This document shows, piece after piece, positions 37,061 through 47,480 of a stretch of DNA of 64,000 nt (positions within the stretch are counted from its first letter, which is position 1; each line of letters starts with the position of its first letter). The translations under genes and the position numbers were made by a program. The notes beneath the pieces were generated by a model that had not been told where the DNA came from, searched no databases, and saw only the letters and a list, made by a program, of their open reading frames with translations. Source of the stretch: Moesziomyces globuligerus (taxonomy: Eukaryota; Basidiomycota; Ustilaginomycetes; Ustilaginales; Ustilaginaceae); assembly GCA_030849465.1 (NCBI GenBank), contig JARVLF010000020.1, positions 496,001-560,000 on the forward strand. Direction: 5' to 3'.

Positions 37061-38302
37061 TCAACCGACCTTTCTGAAGCCGGCAAAGTTGATGCCTACG
37101 CAGCTGACGGCGAATTGTTGCGGGTTGGCGATAGACTTGAGCAGCTCGTTCTTCTGCGCCTGCTCGTCGTCTTGGTCGTCGTCGCTCGCCTCTTGCTCGT
37201 TCTCCACTTGCGGGAGGGAGCTTGGGTCGGCGGGGGAGATCTTGAAGCTGACGCCGAGGGCTTCCTTGATGTCGCGCATCATCTGGATGGCGTTGGCGGT
37301 GGGATGCGCGAGGGTGCACTTGGCCACGTCCTGTGGGCTCAGCGCCATGAGCAGGAGCGCCAGAGGTTGGTGGCTGCGGTCGATGCAACCGCGCTGAGCG
37401 ATCTCGGTGAGCAGCATGCGTGCCGCCGTCTGCGCGAGGTCTTCGGGCAGACCGGGTTCCTGCGTCCTGCTCACCGCCTCTGCCGAGTAGATCGCACCCG
37501 TCGTCGAGGTGGCGAGCAGCGTGATGGCGAATCCTGGCGACTTGCCCGAGTCCTCGCCCCTGTAGACATCCGCAAACAGGTACAGATCCGGAATGTAGCG
37601 CCCGAGCACGCCCCGCGCGGCGTCGATCAGCCTGTTGGCCATCTGCGGGCTCACGCGCGTCGAAGTCGCAATGCCACGGATCTTCTTCACCCTGCCTGGC
37701 GCCGTAAAGTTGAGCGTGGAGAGATGCTTGACGATCGGGCATCTGAAGTGCACCTCTCCGCCGCCGAGCGGGGCCGAACCGCGCTTGGCGATGCGCAGCT
37801 CCAGCGAGCTCGCCAACGTCGATACCGAGTCGAGCGGCAAGAACAGCGACAGATGCGGCAGCGTGACTGTACGAATCGTATCCACGCCCAGATCGCCCTC
37901 CATGTTCGTCACGCCTCGGAGCGTGAGGTGGAGCTCCTTCTTGGCAAACGGAGCGAGCACGACGATCCACTCGAGCCAGTAGCCGATGCCGCGCGTGAGC
38001 GCGCAGTCGTGGACCACCTTGCCGCCCGCGATCACACCGGGCTTGAGCAGTACCGACGTACCCGTGTACGAGATCTCGACGTGCGAGCCGTTGGTCACCT
38101 TCTCGATGAGGCGCAGGAAGTTGGCCTCAAAGTCGCGGATACCCGGGCTCGACGAATCGGGTCGGATGCCATCGATGCGCACGGGTCGCTGCGAGACGAG
38201 CGCAAGGATGAGACGCTGTCGGAAGTTGCGGTGGCCTGTGAAGCGCAGCAGCCGCGACTTCTGCTCGGCGCTCGCGCTCGATGTCGATGCGGAGGCGGCC
38301 AT
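37061..38302 (-). CDS. RCL1: RCL1, RNA 3'-phosphate cyclase-like ribosome biogenesis protein
   Basis: A single-exon ORF of 413 residues (yeast Rcl1 367). RTC-family motifs are RFTGHRNFRQRLILALVSQR near the start, GSHVEISYTGTSVLLKPGVI, RGIGYWLEWIVVLAPFAKKE and the signature RGSAPLGGGEVHFRCP. The protein lacks the catalytic His motif used by true cyclases, as far as can be judged by eye, which fits Rcl1. In yeast Rcl1 joins Bms1 in the small-subunit processome and is required for pre-rRNA processing at site A2. An acidic/Gln-rich insert (about residues 360-385) precedes the conserved end QFAVSCVGINFAGFRKVG. Confidence 0.93.
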   Translation of the reverse strand: MAASASTSSASAEQKSRLLRFTGHRNFRQRLILALVSQRPVRIDGIRPDSSSPGIRDFEANFLRLIEKVTNGSHVEISYTGTSVLLKPGVIAGGKVVHDCALTRGIGYWLEWIVVLAPFAKKELHLTLRGVTNMEGDLGVDTIRTVTLPHLSLFLPLDSVSTLASSLELRIAKRGSAPLGGGEVHFRCPIVKHLSTLNFTAPGRVKKIRGIATSTRVSPQMANRLIDAARGVLGRYIPDLYLFADVYRGEDSGKSPGFAITLLATSTTGAIYSAEAVSRTQEPGLPEDLAQTAARMLLTEIAQRGCIDRSHQPLALLLMALSPQDVAKCTLAHPTANAIQMMRDIKEALGVSFKISPADPSSLPQVENEQEASDDDQDDEQAQKNELLKSIANPQQFAVSCVGINFAGFRKVG

Positions 38303-38822
38303 ATTGTATGCGAACTCTCGAGAGATGGCCGGTCAGCCTTGTCGTGTGCAATTGATGGGCGGCTTTGAGCAGGAGACCTTCGGCCTTCGTTTGTACGTTT
38401 CCGACCTGTGTGGTGAATGAGCGAATGCGAGAAACGGACTGCGATGCCGGTCGAGGCGGATGATGGAGGAGCACAAGCGCCCAAATCGCAGTATGCACTT
38501 TTTTTGGACACGGCTGCACCCAAGCGCTTCTTCCGAAAAACTTCGCCTGGCTAAAAAATCGGCCCCTCCTCGCCACGCCTCCGACTTCCGAACTCCACTC
38601 ACCCTCCCTTGCCCAGCCACACACTCCTCTGCTCTGCTCTTCGCCGCCTCAGCCATCCCTCTCATTTGACACCACACAAGCACATGAAACGAGACACAAG
38701 CTCTGTGTTCTTCAGCAACGATAATACACATATGCAGGGATGCAGGCAAAGCTAAGCGGGGTGAGGGGGAGAAACGATACAAATACAGTGTGGTGAAGGA
38801 TGGCGGGGTTGATCTGTGCGGG
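38303..38822. other. Intergenic region between IRE1 and RCL1
   Basis: 520 bp between tandem minus-strand genes. It holds the RCL1 promoter and the IRE1 3' UTR. No gene-like sequence was recognised. Confidence 0.4.
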
Positions 38823-41800
38823 CTAGTGCTCCGGCTCTGCGCAGTGGAAGTACTCTCGGAAGACCGGTTCGGTCCTGATGAGGGGCTGCTCGACCACGGT
38901 GTTGTAGACGTGCAGGAAGAGCTCGGGGAACCTGCGCGTAAAGTAGTTCAAATACCCGTCCGGCAGCGTGCCCAAGATCTTCTTGAGCGTCGGGGGCAGG
39001 TCCTGGTAGTGGTGCTTCTTGTTGCGCATGGCGCGGAGCAGGTCCTGGACGGACGAGGGATCGTACTTTCGGAACTTGCCGAGGTTCTCGAGGAACATCT
39101 TGTCGCACCTCCTGTGCCAATCCGTACCGAGCACGTTGCGTGCCCTGGACTCGAGCAGCACGAGCGCGGCAGTCGGCGGATCCTTGTCCATGATCTCGAA
39201 CCGATCCGAGGCATCCTGCAGGAAGTTGAGCCTCTTGTTCGGATCCCAAAAGTACGGATGGGTGAGCACCTCGGCTGCCGACGGCCTGTGCCTCGGATCG
39301 TGCGAGACCATCTTAAGCACCAGGTCCTGCGCCTCGTGCCCCTCCTCGCCGAGCCCGTCCAGCCGCGAGAGCTCGACGCGCTTGCGGATGATGTTCATCT
39401 CGCGCTCGAAGCGCGATCCGAACGGATGGTCGCCGTTCGACAGCACGTAGTACGCCAGACAACCCAGCGCAAAAATGTCGACCGCCCGGGTCAGACGCTG
39501 CTTCTCCTCGCGCGTCGTGCTCGGCTTCGGATTGTTGCCCATCGATGACTCGGACTCGGAACCGGCATCCAGATTCACATCGCCCCGCAGGATCTCGGGC
39601 GCACGCCAGCCCACCGTGCCGCCCGGATTGTTGACCGTCTGCGAGAAGCTCGTCTGCGCCATGCCATCCAGCCGCTTGGAAAGGCCAAAGTCCGAGAGCA
39701 GCATTTTGAGATGCTTGCCGTTGGTCGACGTCGCCACCAGGATGTTCTGCGGCTTGATGTCGCGGTGCACGATCGAGAGCGAATGCAGATGACGCAGACC
39801 GGAGGTGATCTGGTGCAGCGCCCGCTTAGGATCCAGCAGGTTGCTCAGATCGCGATAGTCTGCCGGCCTCTCGACCACCTCGGCCAAGCTCGCCGGACAC
39901 AGCTCGAGCGCGATGAACAGGAAGCTAGGCGTGAGCTCCTTGTAGAAGTAGCGGATCACGTTTGGATGGTTGTCCGCCGACTCGAGCAGCGACACCTCTT
40001 TGGAAGCCACGTGGACAAAATCGCGCAAGAGTCGCTTGACGGCCACCGCACGGCCCTGGAACGTGCCGCGGAAGACCACCGTGCCGGACGATCCGTAGCC
40101 GAGCACCTCATCCGAGATGCTGAGCGACGACGTGCTGACACCGTTGTTTGGCGCCGCACTGGCAGACTGGCTGGCTCCCGTGGCGGCAATCTGCGCAGCC
40201 GCTCTGCCCACCGAGGCCGCATCTTCTTCCTCGAAGCCGGCCCAGCCCGTGTTCAACAGTGGCGAGCGCATCTGGGGAGACATGAGCTCCTGTGCGCGCT
40301 GAAGGCTGTCGCTCGCCTTGATCGCCGATCGCAGCGTGCCCATGCCGCTGGACTTGCTCGACATGCTCTCGACATGCTGTTTGCGTGGCGTCTGCGCCTC
40401 CTCATCTTCGTTTGAGTTCGAGGAAGCACTGTCCGAGACAGTGTTACCGGAATCTTTCCTCGGCTTGGATGCGTTGCCAGCCTCGGTGGGCCGAGATGGC
40501 GTGAGAGCAGCTTCGTTCTGACGGTCGTTCGCTGTCTGCGCGGGCGCATCCGCGCTTGCGCTCGGGCCCGCATCCGCGTTGTCGCGGTCACCGCGCTCTT
40601 CATCTACGGGCTCAGGACTGCCTTCGTTGCCGCTGGCTTTGGCAACCTTAGCGGCAACGGCCGCACCTGCACGCTTTCCGCGGCGTCTGCGCTTGTTCTG
40701 CTTCTTCTTGCCGGTGGAGCCGGCGCCCTCCTGGCCCTCTTCGGCCTCTTCATCGTCGTCCTCGTTGGCATCTACGGATTGGTCGGGGCCAGACCCACCG
40801 GGCACAGATTTTGAGTTGGACTGAGACGCGCTCTTCTTCGACAGTGCGATCGCCTGTTGCAGCTGACGATCCTCCTCCGCACGCATCTTCTCCGCCGTCG
40901 CTCCGTCTGCGAAGCCCGCCTCGTCCTCTTTGAGCACTGGGATCCAGACGACGCCCTTTGCGATGTCGGCTGCCTGCCTCTCGGCTCGCGCCTTCTGCTC
41001 CTGCAGGCCAAGGTAGGTGGCGCCGGCGAGGACCGAGACGACGAGCACGCCAATCACTTGGAGGAGGACGAGCGCCATGCGCGCCTTCCAACTGCGAGCA
41101 GAGCCATCCGGGAGAGGATCGGAGGACTGTCTGGGCTTTCTTGGCGATTCAGAGCTCTGCTCGGAGTCGACATCCAAGCTGTCGGGCGAGCCTCGACTTC
41201 CCGGCCTGCGAGTGCGGGGTGGCGTCTTCTTGCGTCCCGGCGGCGTTTTGGCGGGATGAGAAGAGGTCGAGGAAGATTGGCCGTTTGTGGACTGGTCCGA
41301 GTCGTTGAGGTTGGAAGAGCCCGGCTCCGACTGGAAGGCGGGTGAATCGCCGATGCTCAGTCTCGGCTGGCCGCCATCGATCTCGAGAGTGGGATGCGAT
41401 CCCAAGAGTGAGTCGCGCAGCCTACCCTCGGCCGAAGGGTCTACCTGCAACGTGTAGCTGCCGAGCCAGCACCCAAACGAGGCGCACTTCTGCTGGCCTT
41501 GATGCGCCCAATCACGCTGGGAGGGCGGCAGACCGGGCGTCCAAGTTTCGCCCGCCGAGGCCGAGCTGGAGCCATCGGCAAGGCTAGCAGCGGCCTTGGA
41601 GGTGAAGGCTACCAACGGAAAGCGATGCGAGCTCATCGCATAAAGGCTGTCGCCGGCGATGCCGAGGTAAGCTGAGCGGCGCAGCGGGCGAACGCTGGTA
41701 CCGAAGCCATCGGATTGTCGATCGTGAGAGTCGCCGATCTGCGGGAAGATGCGATGGAGCGGGATGGGGGGATGCGGGACGAGGATGGGTCGGCTGAGCG

Positions 41801-43193
41801 ACTTGGTATTCTGCAAGTGCGGTGCGGGGTAGACAACGTCGAACACGCCAGCGAGGCTTGCGCGAAGTTCGCTGGACCAGAGTGCGCGCGTGCCGTCGTC
41901 CTGAGACGAGCCGTGTCGTGCCGCGCGGTCGGCCTCGGTGAGGTTGAAGCAGACGACACTGCCTTCTTCGGGCATGCCAAGGATGGCGCGGTGATCTGGA
42001 TGATCTGCCTGCGTCCAAAGGATCTGTACGTCGCGATCGCCTGCGTTGGGGGCGAAGGTGCTGAAGTGAAGGGTCTGCAGGGCCTCGGGGGAGCTGCGCG
42101 AGTGGATGTTGAGCGTGTAGTCGGTGCGACCGATGTAGGCGAGCTGGGATGTGGACTTGGACGACGATCCCGAGAGCGTGGGTTCGTCGTCGATGCAGGC
42201 GTCGGCGTGGGCGAAGGATGAGCCGGAAGCAGCTGATGCGGACGGTGCGTCAGGGTTGGGGTCGAGGTCGTGAGCCTGAGCGCCACACCATACACCGGCC
42301 TGTCGACCTCCGAAGACGGCGCCGAGCTCGCCGGTCTGGATGTTGAGCTCGACCAGGGTGGTCTGCTTCTGGCCGACAAAGACGCGGGTGTCGTCTCCGG
42401 CAAAGGAGAAGGGGCTGAGCTCGACGAGCTGGGGCAGAGTCAGGGGCAGCTTGTCGAGCTGAACGGAGCCTGGCTCGCCGTTGAGGGTAGCGGCGGCGCC
42501 AGCTTTGTTGTTTGCGGAAGAGAGCACATAGATGTCACCCGCCGAGGAGGGTTCGACGATGTAGATGCCGCCGTTGTCGAGCAGGGGCGAGGATTGGCTG
42601 AGGGGAGAGGCGAAGGTGCGCCCACCCTGTGCGATCTGTGCAAACGACTTTTGGTCCTTGCCATAGAGTGCAGTGACGAGAGGGCGGAGAAGGGAGTCGG
42701 ACTCGTGACTGGAATGCGGAGAGAGAGACCAGAGCTGCTTTCCTGTTTCGCGGTCGAGGGCGTAGAGGCCGCCCTCTACGGTGGTGAGGACGACGGTCTT
42801 GGCAAGCACGAGATCGGAGACGGAGGCTGGACGTGTGGAAGGAATGCTGCGAAAGCGATGGCCGCCCGAGGCGAGCTGATGCTGCTTTCCTGGACGCACG
42901 AGTTCGCGTTGGTGGAGGGCGGCGGATGTGCTGACGTTGGGGTCATCTGCGAGACCGGCAGCAGCTGCGGCGGGGGACTGGCTGGCCACTGCAGACACGC
43001 CTGAGAAGGCGTCGAAGATGACGGCGACGAGGGTCCAAATGATGAGCTGGAGGAAGAAGACGTTGCTATCTGTTCTGGACGAGCGTGTAGGCTTTCGCTG
43101 GTGCACAGGTGCGAAGGTCGCGGCGCCAAATTGACGGGGTTGTTGGCGAGCGCCCGGAAGACGGAAGAGCTTCATGATGGCTAGCGGCGCCAA
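38823..43193 (-). CDS. IRE1: IRE1 unfolded-protein-response kinase/endoribonuclease
   Basis: A single-exon ORF of 1456 residues. A hydrophobic segment (FFLQLIIWTLVAVIFDAF, about residues 46-63) acts as signal peptide or anchor. The ER-luminal sensor domain (about residues 110-640) has VVLTTVEGGLYALDRETGKQ, the usual beta-propeller-like start. The transmembrane helix is at about residues 708-731 (VIGVLVVSVLAGATYLGL), followed by a low-complexity linker of about 290 residues. The kinase domain (about 1025-1310) has LGYGSSGTVVFRGTFQG, K1053, HRDIKPQN with D1145, and SDFGLSK with D1168. The C-terminal KEN RNase domain has FLQDASDRFEIMDKDPPTAA. In U. maydis Ire1 splices cib1 mRNA; this is likely its ortholog. 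It is longer than yeast Ire1 (1115 residues). ATGs at 43193 and 43175 are both possible. Confidence 0.95.
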   Translation of the reverse strand: MAPLAIMKLFRLPGARQQPRQFGAATFAPVHQRKPTRSSRTDSNVFFLQLIIWTLVAVIFDAFSGVSAVASQSPAAAAAGLADDPNVSTSAALHQRELVRPGKQHQLASGGHRFRSIPSTRPASVSDLVLAKTVVLTTVEGGLYALDRETGKQLWSLSPHSSHESDSLLRPLVTALYGKDQKSFAQIAQGGRTFASPLSQSSPLLDNGGIYIVEPSSAGDIYVLSSANNKAGAAATLNGEPGSVQLDKLPLTLPQLVELSPFSFAGDDTRVFVGQKQTTLVELNIQTGELGAVFGGRQAGVWCGAQAHDLDPNPDAPSASAASGSSFAHADACIDDEPTLSGSSSKSTSQLAYIGRTDYTLNIHSRSSPEALQTLHFSTFAPNAGDRDVQILWTQADHPDHRAILGMPEEGSVVCFNLTEADRAARHGSSQDDGTRALWSSELRASLAGVFDVVYPAPHLQNTKSLSRPILVPHPPIPLHRIFPQIGDSHDRQSDGFGTSVRPLRRSAYLGIAGDSLYAMSSHRFPLVAFTSKAAASLADGSSSASAGETWTPGLPPSQRDWAHQGQQKCASFGCWLGSYTLQVDPSAEGRLRDSLLGSHPTLEIDGGQPRLSIGDSPAFQSEPGSSNLNDSDQSTNGQSSSTSSHPAKTPPGRKKTPPRTRRPGSRGSPDSLDVDSEQSSESPRKPRQSSDPLPDGSARSWKARMALVLLQVIGVLVVSVLAGATYLGLQEQKARAERQAADIAKGVVWIPVLKEDEAGFADGATAEKMRAEEDRQLQQAIALSKKSASQSNSKSVPGGSGPDQSVDANEDDDEEAEEGQEGAGSTGKKKQNKRRRRGKRAGAAVAAKVAKASGNEGSPEPVDEERGDRDNADAGPSASADAPAQTANDRQNEAALTPSRPTEAGNASKPRKDSGNTVSDSASSNSNEDEEAQTPRKQHVESMSSKSSGMGTLRSAIKASDSLQRAQELMSPQMRSPLLNTGWAGFEEEDAASVGRAAAQIAATGASQSASAAPNNGVSTSSLSISDEVLGYGSSGTVVFRGTFQGRAVAVKRLLRDFVHVASKEVSLLESADNHPNVIRYFYKELTPSFLFIALELCPASLAEVVERPADYRDLSNLLDPKRALHQITSGLRHLHSLSIVHRDIKPQNILVATSTNGKHLKMLLSDFGLSKRLDGMAQTSFSQTVNNPGGTVGWRAPEILRGDVNLDAGSESESSMGNNPKPSTTREEKQRLTRAVDIFALGCLAYYVLSNGDHPFGSRFEREMNIIRKRVELSRLDGLGEEGHEAQDLVLKMVSHDPRHRPSAAEVLTHPYFWDPNKRLNFLQDASDRFEIMDKDPPTAALVLLESRARNVLGTDWHRRCDKMFLENLGKFRKYDPSSVQDLLRAMRNKKHHYQDLPPTLKKILGTLPDGYLNYFTRRFPELFLHVYNTVVEQPLIRTEPVFREYFHCAEPEH

Positions 43194-44234
43194 GGCCTAG
43201 GGCCTCGGCAGGACACAAAGCACAGAGGGACGCGAAGCGCCACGAACTGGAGCGTAAGCTGGGCAGTGTTGGAGGCGAGAGGCGGAATGTGCGCGTCAGA
43301 GACGGCGGCGGCGACGGCAGCGTTTCAAGGTGAGCGACGCCATGTGCAGGTGCGTGGCCGAGCTTGTCTGCGTCGCTGTATGTCGAGGATGAAGGAGGGT
43401 AGACGAGCCGGTCAGTTGGAGGGCGCGTCTGGTGTGACGCAGAGTTGGCGGCCACGACTCAACGACCGATCGGCGAGGAGAAAGAGCGAAGTTGGAAGAT
43501 CTGGCGATGCAGCGCGTGAGAGAGACGGACGATGAAGCGCGAGGCGAAGCAAGGAATGGCTGCTGCGGCGGTAGGTGATGAGGCGAGATGAAGTTGGCGG
43601 GTCCTGAGTTAGCCGCCCAACCTCGCACTACTGTCAAAGTGGATGGGATGTGAGTGAGGGTTGGAGTGACACTTTTGCTCGCACAGCTCAAATTCAATTC
43701 TGTGGTTCACGACTTGCTGCTGATCTGCCGAGGCGCGGGGCAGAAGCGGCAAAGGGCTTGAGCGCGGTGGTCTCCACGCGTGCAGGGCCATGAACCAACT
43801 CTGCATCTGCACGGCCAAGCCGCATACTGTAGCAGCCAGACAGCTGTTTGCCGCCAAGCCGAATCGATTCTGCGATTGGCAAGCCAAGCCGGCTTTTCAA
43901 CGCTCAATTTCGGCTTCACTGAGTTAGCGTCGGACCTCAGTTTCTAATTTTCGACTCAGGAAGGCCGACCTTCCGAGCTGAGCGCTGCAAGCCCTGCCGT
44001 CTAAAGCGACTTTGACTCCCCGCGCTCTCCCCTCTTAGGCTCCTTCGACACAGCCGCGCCGCGGAGTTGGACGCGTCTCCCGGAACAGTGCCTCCCAGAA
44101 GCATGAAGAAGGAAAGGCACACGTAGCATTCTCGACAGCAACTCGAATCCAATGCGACACAGTCTGCAAGCCGGGCCAGCACGCACTGGAGCTATTCGTG
44201 ATTGCATCTGTCTTGGCTAGTGCTTGCTCCTTTC
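43194..44234. other. Intergenic region upstream of IRE1
   Basis: 1041 bp between SYF1 and IRE1, both minus-strand. Short ORFs on the minus strand (43609-43919) have no family character. It probably holds the IRE1 promoter. No UPR element was identified with confidence. Confidence 0.4.
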
Positions 44235-47200
44235 TTACAGCAGGTCGTCGTCGTCCTCGTCGTTGCCGCCCACCACCTCGGCGTTCGTGTTGTCCTGGCT
44301 GCTCTCGACGCGCGCTCCGCTTGCCGCCGTCGTTGCGGCCACAAACGCAGGTTGGCGTCCCGCAGGTCTGGCGGCCGCTGCTGCCTCGACGCGGGCCATG
44401 GGGTCGTCCTTCTCGTCCATCTCTGCCGCAGCGAGGGCGCCGCTTCCGCCATTGACGCCTGTCTCGTCCCTGTGCTGCGCCTGGCTGCGTTGCGCCTGGC
44501 TGAGCGCCGACGCCGCAATGTACGAGACGTCCGTGTTGAACTGCGCTTGCACCGAGCGCTTGATGCGCAGCATCTCGCGGAACGTGTCTTCCGATCCCGT
44601 CTCGATCTCAAACTGGTTCCACTGCTTCCAGAACTCGGCCTGCGTGCGTGGATCGCAGAATTGCGCCGCGTGCGCATAGATCGCGCGCGCCCGGTCGATC
44701 TCGCCCAGCTTGCGCTCCAGCTCGGCGAAGCGCACGCACATCTCGGCCGTCTGCGCATCCGGCAGCGCCTCAATCGCCCGTTCGTAGATCGGCCGCGTCG
44801 CCGCCAGCCCAAAGTTGGCCGCCGCCTTGGCAATGTAGAAGCTGAACAGCTCGAACCGCTCCTCGCTCCGCACCGACTGCGTCGCCCGCTCGTAGATCTT
44901 CATCGCCCGCTTCGCAAGCCCGTGCTCCTCCTCCAGCTTGCCGTACATCAGCATCAGCGGCTTGCAGAACCGCGCAGGACACTTGTCCAACGCCTGCTCA
45001 AACAGATCCCGCGCCCGCTCCAGCTTGCTCCCGCCGTACCGCTTGATGAACTTGCTCAGGTACACGTTCCAGATCTCGAACGCCACCGGATACGTGAACA
45101 GCTCCACCCCGCGCTCGTACACCTTGAACGCCTCCTCAAAGTACTCGTGCTCCTCCAGGAACGCCGCGTAGTTGATCAGGATCTGCGCGCTGGCGATCTT
45201 GAGCTCCACCATCTTCTCGTACACCCGCTTCGTGCTCTCCACATCCCCCAGCGACTCCTCCAGGTCCACGTAGAAGCTCCACAGCTTGAGCGACTTGAAA
45301 AGCCTCGTCTGCGGCGCCAGCGTCTCGTCGTGGTACTGGATCCCTTTGGTGTTGCGAGGCGGCGCCACGCTCCGTGCCATCACCCGGATCGCACCGTCGT
45401 AGTTCGAGTGCCGCAGCTCCATCTCGGCCCACTCGCACCACACCTCGGCCAGCTCGTCGACGCGCCGGAATGGGATCGTCACGGCCTTTTCAAAGATCTT
45501 GCGCGCCGATTCCAGGTCGCCCTCGATCTCTGGCTCCTCGGCCGCGCCCGCATCAACTTTCTCCTCCTTCTCTTGCGCGAGCTTCGCCAGACCCTCCGAG
45601 CCACCGTACTCGTAGAACTGGGCAAAGTTGAGGAAGAGCTGGTGTAGGTTGGCCGTCGCCTTGCGCGGGTTGATCTTCTGGATGGCCTCGCGGTACGTCT
45701 CGATGATCTTGGCGTCGTTGTCGCCGTACAGCACCACGCGCTTCTCCCACTCCTGCACATCGTCCGGATTGCGTCGGAGCAGCACGTCATTGACAAGGAA
45801 CGGCCGTCGCTCCATCAGCTCCTCGAACTCTTGCATGCGACGATCCAGCTCCGCCTCCTTGTGCTCGCGCGGCTCCTCCTCGTCCTCCTCTTGGCCATCT
45901 TCGGCGAGCTCGTCCATCATAAAGGCGATCACATTCTCGCTCGTCTCCGCATAGGCGTCGAAGATCTGCGTAAAGTCGCGCACCGTCTTGACCGCCCTCA
46001 TGCCCGCCTCGAACGTGTCGCGCGCCGCGTCGAACTCGCCGCGCTTGATCCAGTAGGTTGCCAGCCCCGTCCACAGTCGTCCCGACTGGTCCGCAAAGCG
46101 TTCCAAGCCATCCTCATGGATGATGGCAGTGACGTTGAGACGCGACGCATCTCGCGCGTCCGTTTCGAGCTGCTTGGCCAACGACGCGTCCGACGGCTCG
46201 GGTGCCCCGGACGCTTTGCCCTTCGCACCCTTGTGTGCTGATGCTTGCTTGGTTGTTGTGCCTTTGGCGGATGCGCTTGAGGCTGTGATGGGAACGACAG
46301 CTTGCTCCAACGCAAGTTTCTCCTCTTCAGGATCGAGTCCAATCTGTTCCGGATACTTCTCGGTGAGTTCGAGCCATTCGATGAAGAGCTGGTAGGCACT
46401 TTTGTCGTCCGGGCTCACGTACGAGCCATCCGCCGCTCTGCGCGCCAGTCGCAACAGGAGTTTGGATGCTTCCAACGCTTTTGACGGGCCTCGTTTCGGT
46501 TGCGCCTCGGTCGCCGAATCTCCCTCGTCGTCGTCTTGGGCTTCCTCGTCCTGGTCCTCGGTCTGCGCGAGTAGGATGGAGACGTATCGTTCGGTCAAGG
46601 AGGGATCGACGCGGAGGTATCGACGCCATACCTTGAGGCATGTCTCTCCTCCGCGATGCTCTGCCCACCTGAGATACACCTTCCAGATGCGGAGATGAAG
46701 CGAGCCAGGAAGCGTGCGCAGCGCCCGGTCGAAGGTGCGACGCGCATGTGTGTGCGACAGCGTCGGAGGGCATTGAGGATGGAGGAACATGGAGAGGTAG
46801 TTGAGCCAGATGCGAGGCATGGCCGGTAGCCACATGAGCGCGCGCTCGTACAGGGCCGCAAGGCTTCTCCACTCCTGCCATCCGACGACGCCGTCCAGTC
46901 CACCACGGTACGCCGGTCCGAAATCCTCGTCTTCCGGCGGCTCTACGAGTGCCGGGCCAACGTCGAGCTTCTCGCGAGCAGCCTGCAGATCGCGCTTGCG
47001 CTTGGCCTCGAACCCACCCTTGGGCTCGCCGAGCACGAAGCGCGAACGATGCTGGAGATAGTCGCGCCAAAGGGCGTAGCGTGTCGGAAATTGGGCCAAG
47101 GCACGCTCGTATATGCTCGTGATGCGTCGAAGTGCTGTTCGCTGAGTACTGCTTGAAAGCGGGCCTAGAAGGGAAGCCTGGTATGTGCTGAACGACACAT

Positions 47201-47480
47201 CTGGTGGCGGGCGCTTGACCACGTTGGTCTCCACGATATGGTCGATGTACGACGTCCAGACGCGGTAGTTGTCTGGGTTGCGCAGCAGCTCCTGCTCGAG
47301 CTTGGCATCTGCGAGCGGTATGAGTGTGTCGTCGCTTGTTGGGTCTGGGAACGGTGAAGTGATCGGGAAGAGGGATGCCAGAGGGTCCATGGCCTCTGGA
47401 AGGGACGACGGGTCGGTGACGCTTTCGACGGCTTCCACAGGCGCCTCGTCCGTCGGTGCGGACCGCCTCTTGGCCGGCAT
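44235..47480 (-). CDS. SYF1: SYF1 pre-mRNA splicing factor (XAB2 family, HAT repeats)
   Basis: A single-exon ORF of 1081 residues, longer than yeast Syf1 (859). It is built of HAT repeats throughout. Diagnostic repeats are LLRNPDNYRVWTSYIDHIVE, SIYERALAQFPTRYALWRDY, TFDRALRTLPGSLHLRIWKV, KIFEKAVTIPFRRVDELAEV, NYAAFLEEHEYFEEAFKVYE and RAIYAHAAQFCDPRTQAEFW. Acidic and Ala/Ser/Lys-rich inserts interrupt the repeats (around residues 325-440 and 515-545). The C terminus ends in a Glu/Asp-rich tail DEDDDDLL. Syf1 is a structural component of the Prp19-associated (NTC) complex that activates the spliceosome. The start at 47480 precedes conserved sequence by about 60 residues. Confidence 0.95.
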   Translation of the reverse strand: MPAKRRSAPTDEAPVEAVESVTDPSSLPEAMDPLASLFPITSPFPDPTSDDTLIPLADAKLEQELLRNPDNYRVWTSYIDHIVETNVVKRPPPDVSFSTYQASLLGPLSSSTQRTALRRITSIYERALAQFPTRYALWRDYLQHRSRFVLGEPKGGFEAKRKRDLQAAREKLDVGPALVEPPEDEDFGPAYRGGLDGVVGWQEWRSLAALYERALMWLPAMPRIWLNYLSMFLHPQCPPTLSHTHARRTFDRALRTLPGSLHLRIWKVYLRWAEHRGGETCLKVWRRYLRVDPSLTERYVSILLAQTEDQDEEAQDDDEGDSATEAQPKRGPSKALEASKLLLRLARRAADGSYVSPDDKSAYQLFIEWLELTEKYPEQIGLDPEEEKLALEQAVVPITASSASAKGTTTKQASAHKGAKGKASGAPEPSDASLAKQLETDARDASRLNVTAIIHEDGLERFADQSGRLWTGLATYWIKRGEFDAARDTFEAGMRAVKTVRDFTQIFDAYAETSENVIAFMMDELAEDGQEEDEEEPREHKEAELDRRMQEFEELMERRPFLVNDVLLRRNPDDVQEWEKRVVLYGDNDAKIIETYREAIQKINPRKATANLHQLFLNFAQFYEYGGSEGLAKLAQEKEEKVDAGAAEEPEIEGDLESARKIFEKAVTIPFRRVDELAEVWCEWAEMELRHSNYDGAIRVMARSVAPPRNTKGIQYHDETLAPQTRLFKSLKLWSFYVDLEESLGDVESTKRVYEKMVELKIASAQILINYAAFLEEHEYFEEAFKVYERGVELFTYPVAFEIWNVYLSKFIKRYGGSKLERARDLFEQALDKCPARFCKPLMLMYGKLEEEHGLAKRAMKIYERATQSVRSEERFELFSFYIAKAAANFGLAATRPIYERAIEALPDAQTAEMCVRFAELERKLGEIDRARAIYAHAAQFCDPRTQAEFWKQWNQFEIETGSEDTFREMLRIKRSVQAQFNTDVSYIAASALSQAQRSQAQHRDETGVNGGSGALAAAEMDEKDDPMARVEAAAAARPAGRQPAFVAATTAASGARVESSQDNTNAEVVGGNDEDDDDLL

